This document shows, piece after piece, positions 17,620-30,572 of a stretch of 64,000 nucleotides of DNA; within the stretch, counting starts at the first letter, position 1; each line of letters starts with the position of its first letter. The notes under the pieces were generated by a model. The model did not search any database. It was not told where the DNA came from and was given only the letters and a program-made list of their open reading frames with translations. Source of the DNA: Alphaproteobacteria bacterium (lineage in GTDB: Bacteria > Pseudomonadota > Alphaproteobacteria > Caulobacterales > Aquidulcibacteraceae); the NCBI GenBank assembly GCA_018969015.1, contig JAGWZE010000005.1:62001-126000 (forward strand). Direction: 5' to 3'. The translations under genes and the position numbers were made by a program.

Positions 17620-19056
17620 ATGGCCGAACGTATGTTGAAGTTCACCGGCCTCGAAAAGGCGTCGCCACCGAAGCGCGCGGCCACCGAGCGGCGCGGCGAC
17701 TTCCATGAAATCTATAAAGATTTCATCGAGGCGAAGGCCAAGGAACAGGCGTCGCGCTGTTCGCAATGCGGCGTGCCATTCTGTCAGTCTCACTGCCCTT
17801 TGCAGAACAACATTCCCGACTGGCTGCGCCTCACGGCCGAGGGCCGTCTGCGCGAGGCGTACGAAGTTTCATCCGCCACGAACACGATGCCGGAGATCTG
17901 CGGCCGCATCTGCCCGCAGGACCGCCTCTGCGAAGGCAACTGCGTCATCGAGCAGTCCGGCCACGGCACGGTGACGATCGGCGCGATCGAGAAGCACATC
18001 ACCGACACCGCCTGGTCGAACGGCTGGGTGGAGCCGATCGCCCCGCCGCGGGAGCGGAAAGAGAGCGTCGGGATCGTCGGCGCGGGGCCGGCGGGCCTCG
18101 CCGCGGCCGAGGCGCTTCGCCTCAAGGGCTATCAGGTCACGGTCTATGACCGCTACGACCGCGCCGGCGGCCTGCTGATCTACGGCATCCCGAATTTCAA
18201 GCTGGAGAAGGACGTCGTCCAGCGCCGCACCAAGCGGCTCGAAGAGGGCGGCGTGCAGTTCGTGCTGAACTGCAATGTCGGCACGGACATCACGTTCGCC
18301 GAGCTCCGTGCGAAGCACCACGCCGTGCTGGTGGCGACGGGCGTCTACAAGGCCCGCGACCTCCCGGCCGCCAATGCCGCGGCCAAGGGCGTGCTGCCGG
18401 CGATGGAGTTCCTCACCGCCGCCAACCGCGCCGGGCTCGGCGACACCGTCGACGACACCGCGCTCAACGCCAAGGGCAAGCGCGTCGTCGTGGTCGGCGG
18501 CGGCGACACCGCGATGGACTGCGTCCGCACGGCCGTGCGCCAGGGCGCGAAATCCGTGACGTGCCTCTACCGCCGCGACCGGGCGAACATGCCGGGCTCG
18601 CGCGCGGAGGTCGCGAACGCCGAGGAAGAGGGCGTCGCGTTCGAATGGCTGGCCGCCCCGAAAGCGGTGCTCGGCTCCGCGCGGAAGGCCACGGGCCTGC
18701 GCGCCGTGCGCATGCGCCTGGGCGCCCCGGACGCCGGCGGTCGCCAAACGCCAGAAGAAGCGCCGGGCTCGGAGTTCGATCTTGGCGCCGATCTCGTGAT
18801 CAAGGCGCTCGGGTTCGATCCCGAGGATCTGCCTGCCGCGTTCGTCGCGCCGGATCTGAAGACTACGCGCTTCGGCACGCTGCGCGTCGATTTCCGCAGC
18901 ATGATGACGAGCCTGCCCGGCGTGTTCGCGGCGGGGGACATCGTACGCGGCGCCTCGCTCGTCGTGTGGGCGATCCGCGAAGGCCGCGACGCCGCCGACG
19001 CGATCCACGCCTATCTGAAGGAGCGCGCCGTGGCGCCGGCCGTCGCTGCGGAGTGA
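17620..19056 (+). CDS. gltD: glutamate synthase small (beta) subunit
   Basis: A 478-residue flavoprotein that passes electrons from NADPH to the large subunit for glutamate formation from glutamine and 2-oxoglutarate. Two low-potential iron-sulfur Cys sets appear as SRCSQCGVPFCQSHCPL and ICGRICPQDRLCEGNC. The FAD loop is GAGPAGLAAAEAL and the NADPH loop VVGGGDTAMDC; ALGFDPED and FAAGDIVRGASLVVWA close the fold. ATG at 17620 (a GTG sits one codon earlier). Unusually gltD precedes gltB, with a GST and a GFA gene in between. Confidence 0.95.
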   Translation: MAERMLKFTGLEKASPPKRAATERRGDFHEIYKDFIEAKAKEQASRCSQCGVPFCQSHCPLQNNIPDWLRLTAEGRLREAYEVSSATNTMPEICGRICPQDRLCEGNCVIEQSGHGTVTIGAIEKHITDTAWSNGWVEPIAPPRERKESVGIVGAGPAGLAAAEALRLKGYQVTVYDRYDRAGGLLIYGIPNFKLEKDVVQRRTKRLEEGGVQFVLNCNVGTDITFAELRAKHHAVLVATGVYKARDLPAANAAAKGVLPAMEFLTAANRAGLGDTVDDTALNAKGKRVVVVGGGDTAMDCVRTAVRQGAKSVTCLYRRDRANMPGSRAEVANAEEEGVAFEWLAAPKAVLGSARKATGLRAVRMRLGAPDAGGRQTPEEAPGSEFDLGADLVIKALGFDPEDLPAAFVAPDLKTTRFGTLRVDFRSMMTSLPGVFAAGDIVRGASLVVWAIREGRDAADAIHAYLKERAVAPAVAAE

Positions 19057-19061
19057 CGTCG

Positions 19062-19646
19062 ATGCACATCTTCGGCGATCACGGCTCCGGCAACTGCCTG
19101 AAGGTGAAATGGACGGCCGACCTGCTCGGCCTGCCGTACCGCTGGACCGAAATCGACATCCTCAAAGGCGAAAGCCGCACGCCGGACTTCCTGGCGATGA
19201 ACCCGGCCGGGCAGGTGCCGACCGTGCTGTTCGACGACGGCCGCGCCCTCGGCGAATCCAACGCGATCATGCGCTATCTCGCCCGCGGCTCGCGCCTCCT
19301 CCCGGACGATCCATTCGTGCAGGCCAAAATCGACGGCTGGCTGTTCTGGGAGCAGAACGCGCACGAGCCGAACGTCGCCGGCGCGCGCTTCCGCATGGTC
19401 TATCTGCATCAGCCGGCCTCGTCCGTGCCGGAAGCGATGCGCGTGCGTGGCGATGCGGCGCTGGATCGCCTCGAGGCGCATTTTGCCGGCGCGGACTGGC
19501 TCGTCGGCGACGGCCTGACAATTGCCGACATCGCGCTCGTCGCCTACACGCGCGTCGCGCACGAAGGCGGCTTCGATCTTGGCCCGCGCCCGGCGCTGCG
19601 GGGCTGGATCACGCGTTGCGAAAAAGCTCTGGGGATCGCCGCATGA
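19062..19646 (+). CDS. glutathione S-transferase family protein
   Basis: A 194-residue two-domain GST. The thioredoxin-like half holds GDHGSGNCLKVKW with a Ser/Asn-Cys active-site region, NPAGQVPTVLFDDGRALGESNAIMRYL is the glutathione-binding cis-Pro and ESxAI pattern, and the helical half ends with DGLTIADIALVAYTRV, the N-capping box. A GGAG lies eight bases before the ATG at 19062. It is coupled by ATGA overlap to the following GFA gene and lies between gltD and gltB. Substrate unknown. Confidence 0.88.
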   Translation: MHIFGDHGSGNCLKVKWTADLLGLPYRWTEIDILKGESRTPDFLAMNPAGQVPTVLFDDGRALGESNAIMRYLARGSRLLPDDPFVQAKIDGWLFWEQNAHEPNVAGARFRMVYLHQPASSVPEAMRVRGDAALDRLEAHFAGADWLVGDGLTIADIALVAYTRVAHEGGFDLGPRPALRGWITRCEKALGIAA

Positions 19647-20055
19647 CCGAACCGCAACGCCACGCCGGGCGCTGCCTCTGCGGCGCCGTGACCTTCGCCG
19701 GGCTCGGGCCGGTGAAGGCCGTGCATTGCTGCCATTGCCGCGACTGCGCGCGCTGGAACGGCGGGCCGCTCATCACGGCCGACTTCGCAGAAGGCATCGA
19801 AGTCGAAGGGCCGGTGCGCTGGTTCGCGAGCTCTGAGTGGGCCGAGCGCGGCTCCTGTGAGCGCTGCGGCTCCGCGCTGCTGTGGCGCCTCCGCGACGGC
19901 TCGATGATCAACGTCTCCGCCGGCGCGCTCGACGATCAGACGATCATCCGCGGCGTCGATGAGCACATCTATGTCGACTCCAAGCCCGCCTATTACGACT
20001 TCGCCGACGACGCGCCGCGTCTGACCGCCGCCCAGCACCTCGAAAGGCTCAAGCC

Positions 20056-20059
<4 letters not shown>
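19643..20059 (+). CDS. GFA-family zinc-binding protein
   Basis: A 138-residue protein of the GFA (glutathione-dependent formaldehyde-activating enzyme-like) family. The two zinc sites are visible as GRCLCGAV, VHCCHCRDCARWNG and CERCGSALLWR. The reference member binds glutathione and speeds its addition to formaldehyde, though most paralogues are untested. ATG overlaps the GST stop and its own stop overlaps gltB, so all four genes of the cluster are coupled. A glutathione link with the neighbouring GST is an inference from family names and order. Confidence 0.87.
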
Positions 20060-24594
<4,535 letters not shown>

Positions 24595-24657
24595 GCGCGG
24601 CCTCGCCTCGAAACGGCGGGCAGACGCGCTATACTCGCGCCGGTGCAGGAGACACCC

Positions 24658-25617
24658 GTGGCCGGACCGACGACATCCCCCCGCCTGAGCAGCGGAGAGA
24701 CCGCGCGCATCACGCGCCGCGTCGCGTTGCTGTCGGTGGCGGTCGCGGTCGTGCTGATCGCAGCGAAGGCGTGGGCGTGGCTGGCGTCGGGCTCGGTGGC
24801 GATGCTGTCGTCGCTGGCGGATTCGACACTCGATCTCGCGGCATCGCTGTTCACGTATTTTGCCGTGCGTTACGCGGCCACACCGCCGGACGGTGAGCAC
24901 CGCTACGGGCACGGCAAGGCGGAGGCCTTCGCCGGCCTGTTCCAGGCGGGGCTCGTCGCGGTCTCGGCGGCGCTGATCCTGATGGAGGCGTCACGTCGCA
25001 TCGCCCAGCCCGCGCCCGTGCGGGCGGGGGAGGAATCGCTCGGCGTCATGCTGCTGTCGATCGCGCTCACCGCGGCGCTGATCTTCGCGCAGACGCGGGC
25101 GCTGCGGCAAACCGGGTCGGTCGCCACCAAGGGCGATCGCGCGCACTACGCCTCGGATCTCACGAGCAACGTCGTCGTCATGGTCGGCATCGGCGCGGGG
25201 CACTTCCTCGGCTGGACGTGGGCGGATGCGGCGGCGGGCCTTCTGGTGGCGTGCTGGCTCGCGATCGGCGCGTTCGAGGTGGCGCGCGAGGCGGCGGATC
25301 ACCTGATGGACCGCGAGCTGCCGGACACAGACCGCGCGCAGATCGAGACGCTGGCGAAATCCGATCCCGCAATCCTCGGCGTGCATGACCTCCGCACCCG
25401 CACCTCCGGCCCCTACATCCACATCCAGTTCCACGCCGATCTCGATCCGACGCTCACGCTGCAGCAGGCCCACGAGATCGTCGTCGCCGCCGAGGCGCGC
25501 ATCCGCACGGCCTATCCGGCGGCGGACGTCATCATCCACCCCGATCCCGCGGACGCCGCCGAGCCCCACGGCCATGAAGCCTTCAGCGAAGGACGCGCCG
25601 CTGGCGCCGACCACTGA
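24658..25617 (+). CDS. cation diffusion facilitator (FieF-like) metal efflux transporter
   Basis: A 319-residue metal/H+ antiporter with six membrane helices and a C-terminal cytoplasmic metal-binding domain. The transport-site residues are in [11 protein letters not shown] (helix 2) and HYASDLTSN (helix 5), i.e. the D-x-x-x-D and H-x-x-x-D patterns of the Fe/Zn branch, with [16 protein letters not shown] between. The C-terminal domain holds [16 protein letters not shown] and HPDPAD. The GTG at 24658 is chosen for an AGGAG six bases upstream; a GTG at 24643 lies inside that signal. A GCTATACT at 24628-24635 may be a -10 box. It overlaps queG by 44 bases. Confidence 0.9.
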   Translation: MAGPTTSPRLSSGETARITRRVALLSVAVAVVLIAAKAWAWLASGSVAMLSSLADSTLDLAASLFTYFAVRYAATPPDGEHRYGHGKAEAFAGLFQAGLVAVSAALILMEASRRIAQPAPVRAGEESLGVMLLSIALTAALIFAQTRALRQTGSVATKGDRAHYASDLTSNVVVMVGIGAGHFLGWTWADAAAGLLVACWLAIGAFEVAREAADHLMDRELPDTDRAQIETLAKSDPAILGVHDLRTRTSGPYIHIQFHADLDPTLTLQQAHEIVVAAEARIRTAYPAADVIIHPDPADAAEPHGHEAFSEGRAAGADH

Positions 25618-26749
25618 CGCGCGCGTGGACGCCCTGAAGGCGCAGGCCCGCGCGCTGGGGTTCGACGCGGTGGGCCTCGCCGATGCGCGCGCGCCCTGGC
25701 CGGCGCAGGCGCGCCTGCAGGAATTCCTCGCCGAAGGCCGCCATGGCGACATGGCCTGGATGGACACGCCCCGGCGCGGCCACCCCACGGCGCTGTGGCC
25801 CGAGGCGCGCACGGCCGTCATGCTCGGCGTGTCCTATGGGCCAGAGGAGAATCCGCTCGCGCTGCTCGCCGCGCGCGATCGCGGCGCGATCTCCGTCTAT
25901 GCCGCGCGTCGCGACTATCATGACGTGGTGAAGTCCAATCTGAAGGCGCTGGCGCGCTGGCTCGCCGCCGAGAGCGGGGCGGAGGTGAAGGTCTTCGTCG
26001 ACACCGCGCCGCTGATGGAAAAGCCGCTCGCGCAGCAGGCGGGCCTCGGCTGGCAGGGCAAGCACACCAACCTCGTTTCGCGCGCGCATGGCTCATGGCT
26101 GTTCCTCGGCGCGATCCTGACGGACCTCGCCTTGCCCCCGGATGCGCCGGAAGCGGACCATTGCGGCTCCTGCCGCGCGTGCCTCGACGTCTGCCCGACG
26201 GCGGCGTTCCCCGCGCCCTACCAGCTCGATGCGCGGCGGTGCCTTGCCTACCTCTCCATCGAGAGCCGCGGGCCGATCCCGCACGAATTCCGCGCGGCGA
26301 TGGGCAATCGCATTTTCGGCTGCGACGATTGCCTCGCCGTGTGCCCGTGGAACAAGTTCGCTGCCGTCGCGCGCGAGGGGCGGCTTGCCGCCCGGGACGC
26401 GCTGCAGGGGCGGCCGCTCGCCGAACTCGCCGCGCTGGACGACGCTGCGTTCCGCACGATGTTCGCGGGCACGCCCGTGAAGCGGACGGGCCGGGGCCGC
26501 TTCGTGCGGAACGTGATGATCGCGATCGGCAACAGCGGGGCCCCCGCGCTCGCCGCTACGGCGGAGCGGGGAACAGAGGACGACAGCCCCCTCGTTCGCG
26601 GCGCGGCCGTCTGGGCGCTCGCCAAGCTTGACCCGGAGCGATTCGCCGCGCTCAAGATCGCCCGTGCGGACGCCGAACGCGATCCGGAGGTGCGGGGCGA
26701 ATGGCAAGCGAAACCGACGTGCGCGGACGCCAGGCAGGCCGGCTCGTGA
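25574..26749 (+). CDS. queG: epoxyqueuosine reductase
   Basis: A 391-residue cobalamin-dependent iron-sulfur enzyme that finishes queuosine modification of tRNA wobble position 34. The two 4Fe-4S sets are [16 protein letters not shown] and [12 protein letters not shown]. The catalytic core includes [19 protein letters not shown] and [18 protein letters not shown]. The C-terminus has HEAT-like alanine-rich helices. The ATG at 25574 is inside the CDF gene; a shorter GTG start at 25625 is also possible. Its stop overlaps a GTG of mtgA. Confidence 0.94.
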   Translation: MKPSAKDAPLAPTTDARVDALKAQARALGFDAVGLADARAPWPAQARLQEFLAEGRHGDMAWMDTPRRGHPTALWPEARTAVMLGVSYGPEENPLALLAARDRGAISVYAARRDYHDVVKSNLKALARWLAAESGAEVKVFVDTAPLMEKPLAQQAGLGWQGKHTNLVSRAHGSWLFLGAILTDLALPPDAPEADHCGSCRACLDVCPTAAFPAPYQLDARRCLAYLSIESRGPIPHEFRAAMGNRIFGCDDCLAVCPWNKFAAVAREGRLAARDALQGRPLAELAALDDAAFRTMFAGTPVKRTGRGRFVRNVMIAIGNSGAPALAATAERGTEDDSPLVRGAAVWALAKLDPERFAALKIARADAERDPEVRGEWQAKPTCADARQAGS

Positions 26750-27711
26750 AGCCCCGGTCAAGCTGGGTGGCGCGCCTGGCCGCGCTGGCGATCGGCCTCG
26801 TCGTCGTCCTGCCGCTGGCGGTCGTGCTGCTCTACCGCTTCGTCGATCCGCCGCTGACGCTGTTGATGGTGCAGCGCGCCTTGCAGGGCGAGGACATCAC
26901 CCACCAGGCGCGCCGCTACACGGAGATTTCGCCGAACCTCGTGCGCGCGGTGATCGCGGCGGAGGACGCCAAATTCTGCAGCCATCGCGGCTTCGATCTC
27001 GAAGCGATCGACAACGCCATGGAATACAACGCCCGCGCCGAGCAGCGCGGCTCGAGCAAGCGGCGCGGCGCCTCGACGATCAGCCAGCAGACGGCCAAGA
27101 ACCTGTTCCTCTGGCCGCAGCGCTCCTGGGTGCGCAAAGGGCTCGAGACCTATTTCACGGTGTTGATCGAGTACACGTGGCCCAAGCGCCGGATCATGGA
27201 GGCGTATCTGAACGTCGCCGAGTGGGGCGATGGCCGCTTCGGCGCAGAGGCCGCGGCGCAGGCGATCTTCGGCGTGTCGGCGAAGGATCTCACGCCGCAG
27301 CAGGCCGCGCGCCTCGCCGCCGTGCTCCCGAGCCCGAACAAGTGGCGCGCGGACAATCCGGGCCCGTACGTGCGCAAGCGCGCCGGCATCATCCAGCAGC
27401 GCATGCGCGTCGTGCAGGCCGACGGGTACGATTCCTGCGTGCTGCCGCGCAGCGCGCCGCCGCCGAAACCGCGCAAGCCGGCGCAGGAACTGCCGCCGCT
27501 CGTCGAAGCGCCGATGCCGGACCTGCCGCCGCCGCCCGAGGCGCTGGAGCCGCTGCCGCCGCTCGCCGATGCGCCGGTGGAGGACGCCGCGCCGCCGGCT
27601 GAGGGCCAACCCTCTGCCGAGGCGCCCGCCGCCGCCCCGGCCGCCGCGCCCGCGCCCGAAGCGCCGCCGCACACGCCTTCGCGGATCGACCCGCCACCGC
27701 TCACGCCCTGA
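26746..27711 (+). CDS. mtgA: monofunctional peptidoglycan glycosyltransferase with Pro/Ala-rich tail
   Basis: About 321 residues. A membrane anchor (residues 8-30) precedes a GT51 glycosyltransferase domain that polymerises lipid II into glycan. Motifs: [14 protein letters not shown] with the catalytic Glu, [39 protein letters not shown] and [12 protein letters not shown]. From about residue 230 the protein carries an unusual tail of roughly 85-90 residues, dominated by Pro, Ala and Glu, that family members normally lack; it would be periplasmic. GTG at 26746 overlaps the queG stop; an ATG at 26701 with GGAGG upstream is the alternative start. Confidence 0.9.
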   Translation: MKPRSSWVARLAALAIGLVVVLPLAVVLLYRFVDPPLTLLMVQRALQGEDITHQARRYTEISPNLVRAVIAAEDAKFCSHRGFDLEAIDNAMEYNARAEQRGSSKRRGASTISQQTAKNLFLWPQRSWVRKGLETYFTVLIEYTWPKRRIMEAYLNVAEWGDGRFGAEAAAQAIFGVSAKDLTPQQAARLAAVLPSPNKWRADNPGPYVRKRAGIIQQRMRVVQADGYDSCVLPRSAPPPKPRKPAQELPPLVEAPMPDLPPPPEALEPLPPLADAPVEDAAPPAEGQPSAEAPAAAPAAAPAPEAPPHTPSRIDPPPLTP

Positions 27712-27723
27712 GGCTGGCGCGAA

Positions 27724-27848
27724 CACCCCTCATCCGTCTCGCGCGCTGCGCGCGCGATCCACCTTCTCCCACAAGGGGAGAAGGTCGCCGCAGTGGTCCT
27801 TCTCCCCTTGTGGGAGAAGGTGGCGCGGAACGCGCCGGATGAGGGGTG
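27724..27848. repeat. family A interspersed inverted repeat, copy 2
   Basis: A 125-bp element between convergent mtgA and the TPR gene. The perfect 26-bp arms are 27759-27784 and 27798-27823 around the same 13-base loop as copy 1, and the outer ends read cacccctcatccg and cggatgaggggtg, themselves complementary. The inner flanks (cgcgcgctgcgcgcgcg) form another short palindrome. Confidence 0.87.
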
Positions 27849-27863
27849 AACCGCTGCGGCTCG

Positions 27864-28598
27864 TTACTCCGGCGCTTTGCCGAGACGCCGCGCCTCGCGC
27901 GCCCGGCCAAGCGTGAGCAGCCCGTCGACGTTCTTCGGATCGAGCGCCACCGCGTCGGCCGCATCCTTCTCCGCCAGCTCGAACACGGATTGCCGCAGCC
28001 GGGCCTCGGCGCGCAGGCGCAGGATCAGCGGGTCCTGCGGACGCAGGTCGAGCGCGGTGGAAAGATCCTCCTCCGCGGCCCGCCAGTTCGCCGCCATCGC
28101 GTGCGCGCGTGCGCGGTCGACGAAGAGGTCAGGGTCCTTGGCGCTCGCGGCGATGGCGCGATCGAACGCCGTTTTCGCGCGGGCGGCGTTGCGGGCGAGC
28201 AGCCAGGCGTTGCCGGCGCGCGACAGCATGGCGGCGCGGTCGCCGTCGTCCGGCGCGTCGATCGACAGGCTTTCGAACTGGCGCGCCGCGACATCCGGCT
28301 TGTTGCGGCCGGCGTCGGCGATGGCCGAACACACATAGGCTTCGCGGACATGGGCCTCCGCGATCCATTGGCGCGCGGTCTCGTAGCCGGCGTCGGCGTC
28401 CTGATCGACGGCGGCGATGCAGGCGGTCAGCCGCGCCCGATCGGCCGATTGGCCCTCCGTTGGCGGCGCAGCCTTGGCGGCGGGGGCCGCCGGCGCCGTG
28501 CGGGTGATCGCCGGGGGCGGAAGGACAGGGGCCGCGACGGGGGCTGCGACGGGGGCGGCGGCGGCGAGCGCCTGGACGGCGAGGAGCGTGACGAGCAT
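27864..28598 (-). CDS. exported TPR-repeat protein
   Basis: A 244-residue protein with a hydrophobic signal-like N-terminus (residues 1-20), a Pro/Ala linker, and helical repeats resembling tetratricopeptide repeats: LSRAGNAWLLARNAARAKTAF, DRARAHAMAANWRAAEEDL and AEARLRQSVFELAEKDA. Two cysteines (in LTACIAAVD and AYVCSAIAD) might pair in the periplasm. It likely scaffolds other proteins; no enzyme motif is present. ATG at 28598 is taken over a GTG at 28604. Its start is only nine bases from the divergent SDR start. Confidence 0.75.
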   Translation of the reverse strand: MLVTLLAVQALAAAAPVAAPVAAPVLPPPAITRTAPAAPAAKAAPPTEGQSADRARLTACIAAVDQDADAGYETARQWIAEAHVREAYVCSAIADAGRNKPDVAARQFESLSIDAPDDGDRAAMLSRAGNAWLLARNAARAKTAFDRAIAASAKDPDLFVDRARAHAMAANWRAAEEDLSTALDLRPQDPLILRLRAEARLRQSVFELAEKDAADAVALDPKNVDGLLTLGRAREARRLGKAPE

Positions 28599-28607
28599 GG
28601 TCACCCC

Positions 28608-29477
28608 ATGAGCGAGCGATTGGGCGAAGGCAAGGCGGGCGACACGTTGCTCGCATTAGGTTTCGGTTATGTGGCGCAGGCGCTTGGGCGGCGGCTTGCC
28701 GCGCAGGGCGTCCAGGTCCTTGGCACGAACCGCGCCGGCCGCGATGGCGCGCTCGCGTTCGACGGGACCATCGGGCCCGCGCTCGAAGCGGCGGCGGCGT
28801 CCGCGACGGTCGTGCTGATCTCGATCCCGCCGGATGCGGACGGATGCCCGGCCGCGCGTGCGTTCGCGACCGATCCCGCGAAGCTGCCTGCGGCGCGCTG
28901 GATCGGCTACCTCTCGACGACGGGCGTGTACGGCGACCTTGGCGGACGCTGGGCGTTCGAGTGGTCGCCCCGCGCGCCGACCAGTGACATCGCCGCCCGC
29001 CGCGTGCGCGCCGAGGATCAATGGCTGGCGCGCGGCGCGCACGTGTTCCGGCTTCCGGGCATCTACGGTCCTGGCCGCTCCGCCTTCGATCGCCTGCGCG
29101 CCGGCGACGCCCAGCGCATCGTCAAGCCGGGGCAGGTGTTCTCGCGCGCGCATGTCGAGGACATCGCCGCCGCGCTCGCCGCGTCGATCGCGCGTCCCAA
29201 CCCCGGCCGCGCCTACAATGTCTGCGACGACGAGCCCGCCCCGCCGCAGGACGTGATCACGCATGCGGCGCAGATGCTCGGCGTCACGCCGCCGCCGGAG
29301 ATCGCGTACGACAAGGCGGACTTGTCGCCGATGGCGCGGCGCTTCTATCAGGACAGCAAGCGCGTCGCGAACGCGCGCTTGAAGGCGGAGTTGGGCTGGC
29401 GGCCCGCGTTCCCGAGCTATCGCGAAGGATTGGCCGCCATTCTCGATGCGGAGCATGGGGCGGAGTCTCGGCGATGA
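28608..29477 (+). CDS. NAD(P)-binding SDR/epimerase-like protein (YeeZ-like)
   Basis: A 289-residue atypical extended short-chain dehydrogenase/reductase. The Rossmann loop is LALGFGYVAQALGRRL, with GFGYVA in place of TGxxGxxG. Active-site-like YLSTTGVYGD is present, as are FRLPGIYGPGRSAFD and a C-terminal RVANARLKAELGWRPAFPSYREGL typical of epimerase-like proteins. Substrate unknown. The ATG is nine bases from the divergent TPR gene. Its stop overlaps the next start (ATGA). Confidence 0.83.
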   Translation: MSERLGEGKAGDTLLALGFGYVAQALGRRLAAQGVQVLGTNRAGRDGALAFDGTIGPALEAAAASATVVLISIPPDADGCPAARAFATDPAKLPAARWIGYLSTTGVYGDLGGRWAFEWSPRAPTSDIAARRVRAEDQWLARGAHVFRLPGIYGPGRSAFDRLRAGDAQRIVKPGQVFSRAHVEDIAAALAASIARPNPGRAYNVCDDEPAPPQDVITHAAQMLGVTPPPEIAYDKADLSPMARRFYQDSKRVANARLKAELGWRPAFPSYREGLAAILDAEHGAESRR

Positions 29478-29716
29478 TGGGCGAAAACCCGCTCAAGGCG
29501 TTCACGATGCTGATCAAGGCGCGCGACGCCGAGGACAATTTCCACGTTCTCTACGAGGTGATCGCGCCGGATCCGGAGCAGGCGGCGCGGTTCGCGCTCG
29601 CCGACATGGCCGCGCGCGACGAAAAGGCCGTGGACGTCGAGCACGTGGAGTTCGCCCCCGTACGCAACCCGCTCGCGACGCCCGGCGTGCGCTTCCGCAC
29701 GGGCCGCCGCTACTAG
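29474..29716 (+). CDS. 80-residue conserved-looking hypothetical protein
   Basis: A small, soluble, acidic-to-neutral protein that I do not recognise. It has no signal peptide, membrane helix or cysteine. The core YEVIAPDPEQAARFALADM suggests a short alpha/beta unit, and the end FAPVRNPLATPGVRFRTGRRY is basic. Its ATG overlaps the SDR stop by four bases, which supports real translation. The stop TAG shares the palindrome CTAG with the stop of the convergent hydrolase. Confidence 0.65.
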   Translation: MMGENPLKAFTMLIKARDAEDNFHVLYEVIAPDPEQAARFALADMAARDEKAVDVEHVEFAPVRNPLATPGVRFRTGRRY

Positions 29717-30474
29717 CGCGCGAGGCGCGCCGCCATCGCATCGACGGCCGCCGCGATCATCTCGAGATCGGCGGGCGTCGAGAGGCGGTGATCGCCCGCC
29801 TTCACGAAGGTGAGGCGCACATCTTCGCTCTCCAAACGCTCGGCGAGTTCGAGCGAGAGGCCCCAGGGCACGTCGGGATCGGCTTGGCCGTGCAGGATGT
29901 GCACGGGCGCCTGGATCTGGATCGGCGTGTCGAGCAGGCAGTGGGCGCGGCCGTCCTCGATCAGCGCGCGGGTGATGGGATAGGGCCCGTCGCCATAGGC
30001 GGAGGGCCGATGCCAAACGCCGTCGTGCTCGATCGCGCGGCGCGCCTCCTCGGGCAGGTCGGGCCACATCAGCCGCGCGGTGAAGTCCGGCGCCGGCGCG
30101 ATCAGGACGAGGCCGGCCACGCGCTCGGGCCGCTCGAGCGCCGCCAGCAGCGCGAGCCATCCGCCCATGGACGAGCCGATCAGGAGCAGCGGCCCGGTCG
30201 TCACCGAGTCGATGACGGCCAGCGTGTCGTCGAGCCAGCGGCCGATCGTGCCGTCCTCGAATGCGCCTTCGGATTGGCCGCACCCGGAGTAATCGAAGCG
30301 CACGAACGCGTGACCGGCCTCCGCGGCGCGCGCGGCGAGGTGGGACGCCTTCGTGCCGGTGAGGTCCGAGCGGAATCCGCTGAGCCAGACGCGCGTCGGC
30401 CCGGCGCCGTCGACGCTTTCGAAGGCCAGGGCGCCGTGCGGGCCCGGCAATCGTTCGATGACGCCGTGCGGCAT
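29713..30474 (-). CDS. alpha/beta hydrolase
   Basis: A 253-residue alpha/beta-fold hydrolase. The nucleophile elbow is GSSMGG with Ser102. The acid is in HGQADPDVPW and the histidine in KAGDHRLS near the C-terminus. FDYSGCGQSEG is the usual preceding loop. The ATG at 30474 is selected because GGGAG lies just before it; an upstream start at 30531 has no such signal. Likely an esterase or thioesterase; substrate not inferable. It is convergent with the 80-residue orphan, sharing stop-codon bases, and divergent from the GT4 gene. Confidence 0.88.
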   Translation of the reverse strand: MPHGVIERLPGPHGALAFESVDGAGPTRVWLSGFRSDLTGTKASHLAARAAEAGHAFVRFDYSGCGQSEGAFEDGTIGRWLDDTLAVIDSVTTGPLLLIGSSMGGWLALLAALERPERVAGLVLIAPAPDFTARLMWPDLPEEARRAIEHDGVWHRPSAYGDGPYPITRALIEDGRAHCLLDTPIQIQAPVHILHGQADPDVPWGLSLELAERLESEDVRLTFVKAGDHRLSTPADLEMIAAAVDAMAARLAR

Positions 30475-30550
30475 GTTTTCTCCCGTCGCGCGCCCGTCCT
30501 GCGGCGCGCCTGTGTGCGGGGGATGCGCCACGGCGCGAATGGTGGCAAGG

Positions 30551-30558
30551 GCTAAGTC
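30551..30558 (+). promoter_or_regulatory. possible -10 element for the glycosyltransferase pair
   Basis: GCTAAGTC differs at one position from the Caulobacter housekeeping -10 consensus GCTANAWC. It ends 14 bases before the GT4 start codon. The expected -35 position (30530-30536, acggcgc) is only a partial match. Confidence 0.3.
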
Positions 30559-30572
30559 ATGCAGGTTCGCTG

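Noticed and set aside
24628-24635. GCTATACT as a firm promoter for the CDF gene
   Set aside because: The -10 is plausible but no -35 match is found at the right distance; mentioned only in the gene entry.
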